From Mytilus edulis (Eukaryota; Mollusca; Bivalvia; Mytilida; Mytilidae): a stretch of DNA of 64,000 nucleotides. Below are positions 60,601-64,000 of this stretch, piece by piece. The first letter of the stretch is position 1. Each line of letters opens with the position of its first letter. The translations under genes were made by a program, and so were the position numbers. The stretch is taken from NCBI RefSeq assembly GCF_963676685.1, contig NC_092351.1, forward strand, positions 40,538,733 to 40,602,732, given 5' to 3'. The notes under the pieces are model-generated. The model worked only from the letters and a program-made list of their open reading frames with translations, had not been told where the DNA came from and did not search any database.

Positions 60601-63600
60601 AGGAATGAAAAAAAGTGCACGGCAAAATCCTGGTAAGTTTTTATTTTTCTAAAACCTAAAACATATTTGAAATTATTTTATCTAGGGCATGCTATGCCTG
60701 AATTTTTTACAGATGCGCAGGTTTGTCTGTACTCAGAGTAAATTTTGAGGTGAAAATACGGCCATTTTAGCCATTGGGTCCACATGAACCTTAATAGATA
60801 AGATATACATACGTTCACAGTAAGTGTATCCATTGCCATGGAAACGTTCTTTACACTGACATTTAAAGTCTATACAATCAGCATTGGCAGCACAGGTCTT
60901 ACCATCACAGAATCTATCATCTAAAAGTCAGTATATAAAGGGTAGTTCAAATATAACTATCATATAACATGATGTGATAAACAATGAATTTATTCCCACA
61001 GTAAATAACAAATTAATACTAAACAGATCTCCTTAAGCCTATTGTTCTCATAGATTGATACACAAACAAGAATGTGTCCTCAGTACACGAATGCCCCACT
61101 CGCACTATCATTTTCCATGTTCAGTGGACCGTGAAATTGGGGTAAAAACTCTAATTTGGCATTAAAATTAGAAAGATCATATCATAGGGAACATGTGTAC
61201 TAAGTTTGAAGTCGATTGGACTTCAACTTCATCAAAAACTACCTTGACCAAAAACTTTAACCTGAAGCGGGACAGACGGACGGACGGACGGACGAACTGA
61301 CGGACGGACGAACGAACGGACGCACAGACCAGAAAACATAATGCCCCTCTACTATCGTAGGTGGGGCATAAAAAGGAAATTATTACCTTATATGGTTATC
61401 ATGGTTAAACTTTAACATTGTTATTATTAAAACAATTTAACAGAAAGTTTTCTATTCTTGTGAACTCATTATCAGAAGCATCCTAGCAGAGAATCTGCAA
61501 AATATCTTAAAAGAGTTAAATTTCTGAAAGGTTGAAGAGAATGCAAATTTTTACAATTAGATTTCTTCGTGTATACAAACCTTCACATCTATTTATTCCA
61601 TCACCATGGTAACCAGTATTACATGTACATTGACCTCTGTAGCAGAATGCTTTGTCATGACATTTCTTGCCGTTACACAGTTCTGTTGAAATAAAATTAA
61701 AAAAAAGTGTATTCTTCTATAAAAATTATGTTAGTAGAATTATTCAAAGGTATATCTTATATATGTATGCATGTTTTATGCAAGTTATGAACAAGTTGAA
61801 GACCTATAATGGTTTACTTTTACAAATTGTGACTTGGATGGAGAGTTGTCTGATTAGCACTCTTACCACATCTTCTTTATGTATCCATATACCTGATCAA
61901 TCATCCTGTAACTTACATCATAATGTATATATCATTGTTTTACTACTTCAATAAAAAAAAACAAAAAAAAACTGGTGTGATTGTCATGAGACAACAGTCC
62001 CTCAAAACACCAAAGTAATTTGTCAAATTTTCCAAAATCCTAAATAACTAAGTTTTCATTGTCTCTTCAAATATCAGATGAATTCATTTTGTCTAAGGCA
62101 AAAGAAAGAATCATGAAATTTACCATACAAATTAACTCTTTTACTAAAAATACAGCAATAAATCTCAAACAAGATGTTAAATCTTTGTAGGTTTTATTTT
62201 TCATACATCAATTTGTGTATCATACCTGTCAACTGACCCGGATTCTGCGGGTGTGACCCAAGATTTTCACAATTCTGAGGGATCACCCGCCGGGTCATTG
62301 AAATAACCCGGAAATTCCGAAAATAACCCGATTTCACCCGTATTTCTTAGCCTTGAGATTGATTTCATGACATAAGTAATATTCCTTTGAAATACCGGCA
62401 AATTCGTAATTCTTCAATGAACATGCAGTTCATCTAGCTATGTAAACTGTCAAATTAAGTGACCCATTAAGTGCATGGCTTCACTTGACAGCTTTGGTGT
62501 CAAACACACTGTTGATTAACACCAATTACTTTAGCTTTAGGTCATAAATAAATTGCCCTGTTGTTTTACAAAGATATTTCAACTAAGAGTTACTTCCCCT
62601 TATTTGTCACCATTCAAAATTATTCCTTATATTTACGTTTTATGGGTGAAAAAGATTAAATCATAATAATATAAAATTCAAATACATATTGAAAAATAAC
62701 TTTTCATTATTTTTATACCTTTATACAATTTTTTTTAAAAAGTTGAAAATTATTTTTTATATTTATACTTCCTTTAACTGTTATACTATATTTTATCATA
62801 GTCTAATTTCCTTCTCAATTGAGTAAAGCCAGTCAAGGTCGTTAAAAACTTCCAAAAATAATTGAGAGATGAATGTTCATTCATGTAGTACCTCTACATG
62901 GTATGTATAAAGGCAAGTAGACTGATTTTACAAATAAATTTTAGATGATGACAAAAGTAAAGGACATAAGACTGTGATACACAAGTTAATAAAAATCTTT
63001 AAAAGTGTAATGAAATAATAATAAATAAGATTTAAAATGACTTAACCAAGTGAACATGCATTGATGTTTTGGTATTTTTGATATACATTATAAGAAAATG
63101 TACCATAAATACTGAAATTCAGCTCAAAAAAGTTTGTACGCGTTATGACCTGAGATTTGATTCTTCAATGCAGGTCATGACCTGCATTTTCATCGTCACA
63201 GGTTGACAGGTATGGTGTATGTTTAGTTCCATTGATTAAAATACTTTATATTACCATCACATCTGTGAAATCCATCACCAGTGTAGCCATTCATACAGAC
63301 ACAAGTAAAGTTGTCACATCGAGCATTGGGAGCACAAATTTTCCCTCCACATATACCGTCAGCTATAATAATAGATAACAACCTCATCACATTAAAGACA
63401 CAAATTTTCCTTTTAAATATAGATAGCTGTAATAAAAATGTATGTAAAGTTGTCATATCATGAATTTTAAAATTTTCCATACACATATATACCATTAGGT
63501 GTAATGATTAACAATACATATTCAGTAATCAATGCCAACATTACTGGCAAAAAGTATCTTTCTATATTAGCTATCACTCGAGTGTATACACCGCAACTTA

Positions 63601-63787
63601 AAAATTTGACAATTTTACATAACTTCTTATAAATATAAAAGTTTATAATATTTCAAGATAAAAAATATAAAATACAAATACTGACCTTCACATTTATATG
63701 TTCCATCTCCATGGTAACCAGTAACACATTCACAACGATTCCTGACACAAGTTGAATGTTCTACACATCGATGATTTCCACAAAGAG
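39437..63787 (-). CDS. Gene B: multi-EGF VWD-C8-TIL protein (partial)
   Basis: Sixteen exons in order of translation: 63686-63787, 63255-63362, 61581-61682, 60813-60920, 53056-53157, 52295-52402, 49632-49733, 48294-48401, 47108-47209, 46623-46730, 46021-46128 (eleven EGF-like), 44799-45037 and 44072-44391 (VWD), 43074-43369 (C8), 41806-42011 (TIL), 39437-39632 (EGF-like). Total 2415 nt, 805 codons, no stop. All phases fit: EGF exons are 1-1 and the rest match gene A one for one. The 5' end (signal peptide) lies beyond 64000 and the 3' end was not found. The EGF repeats share NAxC...CxCxxGYxGDG. The architecture suggests a long secreted or matrix glycoprotein; function unknown. Introns are filled with transposable elements, including a 7.7 kb one. 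Confidence 0.87.
39723..40930. mobile_element. 1.2 kb TIR element (CAGGGGTGTGGAAAT)
   Basis: Perfect 15-bp inverted termini, CAGGGGTGTGGAAAT and ATTTCCACACCCCTG. Sub-terminal GGGCAAGT / ACTTGCCC and ACTTGTCC motifs occur at both ends. TTTTG on both sides may be a 5-bp target duplication. The CAGGG start recalls hAT termini, but the duplication length does not fit. No transposase seen. It lies in the TIL-EGF intron of gene B. Confidence 0.75.
41070..41500. repeat. Dispersed bivalve repeat
   Basis: Contains TATTTAACCCCACCACATTT, CCAAGCCAGGAGCCTCTGGC, GGGCCAGCTGAGCCCAAC, GAAGACCCATTGGTGGCCTT and GTTGTCTCTTTGATATATTC. Its last part is the reverse complement of 45630-45780. It is in an intron of gene B. 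Confidence 0.65.
41806..42011 (-). CDS. Gene B: TIL domain
   Basis: Phase 1 in (acceptor CTTTTTCAG), phase 0 out (donor GTAAGT). Cys pattern and motifs CPADC, EGCTCKAGYYRSGHECV and QCGCYC match the TIL exon of gene A, and both exons end in the same YIP residues. Confidence 0.88.
42364..42926. mobile_element. TTAA-flanked TIR element, 563 bp
   Basis: TTAA at 42360-42363 and 42927-42930. The termini are imperfect inverted repeats: GGTGGCTCGTGGGTA and the complement of TACCCAGGAGCCCCC. The interior is AT-rich and non-coding. It lies in the C8-TIL intron of gene B. Confidence 0.75.
43074..43369 (-). CDS. Gene B: C8 domain
   Basis: Phase 2 in (acceptor TATTCTCAG), phase 1 out (donor GTAAGT). Nine Cys placed as in the gene A C8 exon (ARICGYMK, FRKCNHL, YEACRRDVCMNF, RACVYVQQMAMEC, YHC). 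The sequence is 98 codons long compared with 97 in gene A. Confidence 0.86.
43693..43937 (+). mobile_element. GCCCCAC/ACGG element, short copy
   Basis: Starts AACAAGAATGTGTCCCTAG and ends AATGGGGCATAAAA, with a reduced ACGG stretch. It is the most diverged and shortest of the full-ended copies. Intron of gene B, antisense to it. Confidence 0.75.
44072..44391 (-). CDS. Gene B: C-terminal half of VWD
   Basis: Phase 0 in (acceptor TCTCTAACAG), phase 2 out (donor GTATGT). Encodes TTCGLHVWWNGDSSV and LTGLCGNCNGKYVDDF, the VWD end motif, as in gene A exon 5. 320 nt compared with 329 nt in gene A. Confidence 0.88.
44640..44740. repeat. Short dispersed bivalve repeat
   Basis: TGCCAATGAGACAACTCTCC, AGTCACAAT and GTATGGTCTTCAACACGGAGC. 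An opposite-strand relative lies at about 61797-61880 and a trace at 18470-18520. It sits in the VWD intron of gene B. Confidence 0.6.
44799..45037 (-). CDS. Gene B: N-terminal half of VWD, GDPH lost
   Basis: Phase 1 in, phase 0 out (donor GTAAGT). The peptide opens KCICSAFSNAYIKTYDGQF and continues CRYTLTKSTRF and CSFNIDVIMK, clearly equivalent to gene A exon 4. Where gene A has GDPH, this exon has SNAY. Confidence 0.86.
45071..45375 (+). mobile_element. GCCCCAC/ACGG element, one monomer
   Basis: From AACAAAAATGTGTCCTCAG to GTTGGGGCATAAAAA. One internal monomer, an (ACGG)n-like stretch at about 45280-45310 and a tail hairpin interrupted by a small insertion. Followed at about 45400-45500 by a degenerate GGTTAGG-like G-rich run. 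Confidence 0.8.
45630..45780. repeat. Dispersed bivalve repeat
   Basis: AATTGAGAATGGAAATGGGG, CCAAAGAGACAACAACCCGA, GCAGAAGGTCACCAACAGGT and CCCGGAGGCGTCC. A reverse-complement relative is at 41350-41500. Confidence 0.7.
46021..46128 (-). CDS. Gene B EGF-like domain 11 (108 nt)
   Basis: Phase 1-1, 36 codons, donor GTGAGT. Peptide EGFCKGVKCAQNSECVDGRC... with six Cys and GGFVGDG. It is a long-type (B) exon directly after another B-type exon, the only break in the alternation. It joins to the VWD exon through an Arg codon. Confidence 0.85.
46623..46730 (-). CDS. Gene B EGF-like domain 10 (108 nt)
   Basis: Phase 1-1. LDYCGGKRCHMNAMCEDYKC with GYHGDGYYFC; six Cys. Long-type exon with two extra residues before the first Cys. 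Confidence 0.85.
47108..47209 (-). CDS. Gene B EGF-like domain 9 (102 nt)
   Basis: Phase 1-1. FCGGKLCVENAHCVAGRC with GFHGNPFFKC; six Cys. Short-type exon (34 codons), strong donor GTAAGT. Confidence 0.85.
48294..48401 (-). CDS. Gene B EGF-like domain 8 (108 nt)
   Basis: Phase 1-1. DGFCDGHICSKNAQCDNFLC with GYYGDGYTRC; six Cys. Long-type exon, donor GTATGT. Confidence 0.85.
48642..48950 (+). mobile_element. GCCCCAC/ACGG element, one monomer
   Basis: From AACAAGAATGTGTCCATAG to GGTGGGGCATAAAA, with a (GACGGACA)n-like stretch at about 48855-48890 and an intact tail hairpin. Intron of gene B, antisense. Confidence 0.82.
49632..49733 (-). CDS. Gene B EGF-like domain 7 (102 nt)
   Basis: Phase 1-1. 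LCNGKKCVRNAKCVHNMC with GYHGDGYYRC; six Cys. Short-type exon, donor GTCAGT. Confidence 0.86.
49936..51243. mobile_element. Two tandem fold-back elements with TGACGTCA sites
   Basis: Each copy begins with a hairpin (49936-50061 and 50521-50656; arms AATAATACATGGCAAAATCC and complement, with ATATCAG-CC in the loop). An AT-rich stretch, a cluster of TGACGTCA (50346, 50363 in copy 1; 50926, 50960, 50980 in copy 2), a run of GGGTATGCGATA-type repeats, and a shared end (TACTAAACAWATGATAAA) follow. The copies are diverged and in the same orientation. No protein is encoded. Located in the intron between EGF 6 and EGF 7 of gene B. Confidence 0.75.
51250..51480. repeat. Sequence 3' of the Penelope-like ORF
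   Basis: AAACCGGGAGTGAAATCAGG, CCAGAAGGGTAAGCA, CGGCACCCGTCATGTTATTT. Probably the 3' part of the same element as the ORF at 51486-52016, since a decayed relative occurs alone at 30640-31090. Confidence 0.5.
51486..52016 (-). pseudogene. Penelope-like reverse transcriptase fragment
   Basis: A 176-codon open frame on the minus strand. It carries FRYIDDVLSLNN (the catalytic YIDD box), then SASYLDLFLEM, KIYDKRDDFNFPIVNFPF, APAYGVYVSQLIRYSRAS and SLKKFYGHHHELI, an order I associate with Penelope-like or related RTs abundant in bivalves. Only the C-terminal half of the RT is present: fingers, upstream palm and any GIY-YIG endonuclease are missing. The frame is intact over this stretch, so the insertion may be fairly young. 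It lies in an intron of gene B, same strand as the gene. Confidence 0.75.
52295..52402 (-). CDS. Gene B EGF-like domain 6 (108 nt)
   Basis: Phase 1-1. KKFCGNKTCAEHTECLKYQC with GYTGNGYRKC; six Cys. Long-type exon, donor GTAAAT. Confidence 0.84.
53056..53157 (-). CDS. Gene B EGF-like domain 5 (102 nt)
   Basis: Phase 1-1. LCSGKICAKYGLCIDGCC with GYHGNAYVLC. Cys spacing is EGF-like, with one extra Cys next to the fourth (GCC). Short-type exon, donor GTAAGT. The intron upstream of it is 7.7 kb. Confidence 0.84.
53158..54050. other. Intron sequence, nothing recognised
   Basis: AT-rich intron of gene B with no frame, RNA gene or clear repeat visible. Confidence 0.35.
54057..54790 (+). mobile_element. 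Pearl-like element with 168-bp tandem core
   Basis: Head hairpin CCCGCCTTTAGGCGGG, then CCCTATAGTGATCAG and a (TCCG)n microsatellite at about 54098-54115. Four monomers follow; AACTTCCTAGGTCAAAGG lies at 54231, 54399, 54568 and 54736 (period 168-169). Monomers 3 and 4 are almost identical. The plan is the same as the 3299-4137 element, but the sequences differ. No tail hairpin was found. Confidence 0.75.
55307..55910. repeat. ~33-bp minisatellite, about 18 units
   Basis: Units of 29-37 bp with TTTACCACATCTCCTTTTAT and TCATCATTGACGTA, varying by small substitutions. Located inside the piggyBac-like element. Confidence 0.9.
56547..57110 (-). pseudogene. piggyBac transposase remnant
   Basis: Upstream block at about 57020-57100 reads KFGIKFWMLVEYISGYL, like the KxGxKxWxLxxxxxGY segment before the second catalytic Asp. 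Next, in another frame, VKSLLIASCLFNKRYQVLCGSFF (split here as VKSLLIAS and YQVLCGSFF) at about 56920-56990; the position where piggyBac transposases have the Asp of a D-N/S-F-F/Y box is Gly. The downstream block at 56547-56780 has KPTAIESFSKTMGEFDRNDM, matching the MGGVDRxD region with its Asp kept. Frameshifts and the lost Asp show that it is inactive. The N-terminal half was not recovered with confidence (57110-58330). Confidence 0.72.
60210..60790. mobile_element. TTAA-flanked fold-back element, 581 bp
   Basis: TTAA at 60206-60209 and 60791-60794. Long inverted arms of about 150-190 bp: GGTTCATGTGGACCCTATGG and the complement of its partner near 60770; also GGCATAGCATGCCCTAGATAA versus its complement near 60687-60707. 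No transposase. It ends only 22 bp from the splice donor of EGF exon 4 of gene B. Confidence 0.85.
60813..60920 (-). CDS. Gene B EGF-like domain 4 (108 nt)
   Basis: Phase 1-1. DRFCDGKTCAANADCIDFKC with RFHGNGYTYC; six Cys. Long-type exon, donor GTATGT. Confidence 0.85.
61065..61374 (+). mobile_element. GCCCCAC/ACGG element, one monomer
   Basis: From AACAAGAATGTGTCCTCAG to GTGGGGCATAAAA. The (ACGG)n run at about 61270-61320 is the longest of the copies, and the tail hairpin is intact. Intron of gene B, antisense. Confidence 0.85.
61581..61682 (-). CDS. Gene B EGF-like domain 3 (102 nt)
   Basis: Phase 1-1. LCNGKKCHDKAFCYRGQC with GYHGDGINRC; six Cys. Short-type exon, donor GTTTGT, the least typical donor of the set. 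Confidence 0.82.
61797..61890. repeat. Short dispersed bivalve repeat
   Basis: GAAGACCTATAATGGTTTAC, GTGACTTGGATGGAGAGTTG and ACCACATCTTCTT. Reverse complement of the family at 44640-44740. Confidence 0.6.
62221..63214. mobile_element. ~1 kb TIR element (CATACCTGTCAAC)
   Basis: Ends CATACCTGTCAAC and GTTGACAGGTATG, a perfect 13-bp inverted repeat. The left part is rich in AACCCG / ACCCG motifs (62236-62345). The right part has GCAGGTCATGACCTGC, a palindrome. No transposase or sure target duplication. Intron of gene B between EGF 2 and EGF 3. Confidence 0.75.
63255..63362 (-). CDS. Gene B EGF-like domain 2 (108 nt)
   Basis: Phase 1-1. DGICGGKICAPNARCDNFTC with GYTGDGFHRC; six Cys. Long-type exon, donor GTAATA. 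Confidence 0.85.
63686..63787 (-). CDS. Gene B EGF-like domain 1 of the window (102 nt)
   Basis: Phase 1-1. LCGNHRCVEHSTCVRNRC with GYHGDGTYKC; six Cys. Short-type exon, donor GTCAGT. Its phase-1 start means that further exons lie upstream, outside the window. Confidence 0.86.
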
Positions 63788-63951
63788 CTGAAATATACAA
63801 AATTTCCTGCCAATTCAACCAGAAAATTTCTAGCAATATAAAGTTAAAACCATTTGGAAAAAATTCAGATGTAGTTTTCGGGTGTTGTAGTCTCATTCTT
63901 TTAAAGCAATATTTCTCTGCTTAAAGATGTTAAATCAGTCTTCACGCTGAA

Positions 63952-63981
63952 TGGCAGCCCAGGCAGCCCAGGCAGCCCAGG
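63952..63981. repeat. 9-bp microsatellite
   Basis: GGCAGCCCA repeated about three and a half times near the window edge, in what should be an upstream intron of gene B. Confidence 0.85.
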
Positions 63982-64000
63982 CTTGTAAAATTCCTCTCTG

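Overview
The window looks like nuclear DNA of a marine bivalve, most likely a mussel close to Mytilus. It is AT-rich, has small exons in large introns, and carries bivalve-type repeats (GCCCCAC / ACGG-microsatellite elements, 'pearl'-like tandem-core elements, GGCGGATC elements, tRNA-derived SINE, LINE and Penelope-like remnants). No prokaryotic or organellar features were seen.

Two related protein-coding genes face each other tail to tail. Gene A (+, about 5975-12765, nine exons, 792 codons by my splicing) encodes a secreted protein: signal peptide, short Cys-containing linker, one EGF-like domain, then VWD, C8, TIL, a second EGF-like domain and a long, Cys-free, very basic C-terminal tail. 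Gene B (-, from beyond 64000 down to 39437, 16 exons seen, 805 codons, both ends missing) has at least eleven EGF-like domains followed by the same VWD-C8-TIL-EGF module. From the VWD onward the two genes share the same exon order and splice phases (1-0, 0-2, 2-1, 1-0, 0-1), so they are paralogues. The EGF exons of gene B alternate strictly between 102 and 108 nt for ten exons, which points to growth by duplication of a two-exon unit. Function is not known. The architecture is that of secreted, disulfide-rich extracellular or matrix proteins (VWDE-, zonadhesin- or mucin-like D-domain proteins).

Layout: 1-5.9 kb repeats, a tRNA-derived SINE and duplicated blocks; 6.0-12.8 kb gene A; 12.8-39.4 kb intergenic, mostly transposable elements: inverted-repeat elements, a 1.9 kb TTAA-flanked element inside an older repeat, a remnant of non-LTR reverse transcriptase, a 26-copy 91-bp satellite, and a decayed non-LTR LINE with a 523-bp MITE inserted near its 5' end; 39.4-63.8 kb gene B, with introns enlarged by a 1.2 kb TIR element, four GCCCCAC elements in one orientation, two tandem fold-back elements with TGACGTCA sites, a Penelope-like reverse transcriptase ORF, a 168-bp tandem array, a 5.0 kb decayed piggyBac-like transposon and smaller TIR elements.

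The most interesting signals are: (i) the convergent paralogue pair with the alternating EGF exon code; (ii) five unrelated-looking elements all flanked by TTAA, one of them with piggyBac transposase remains; (iii) several repeat families sharing one plan of terminal hairpin, 160-190 bp tandem monomers and a trinucleotide or tetranucleotide microsatellite. All calls come from reading the sequence by eye; splice sites and domains were not checked by alignment or transcripts.
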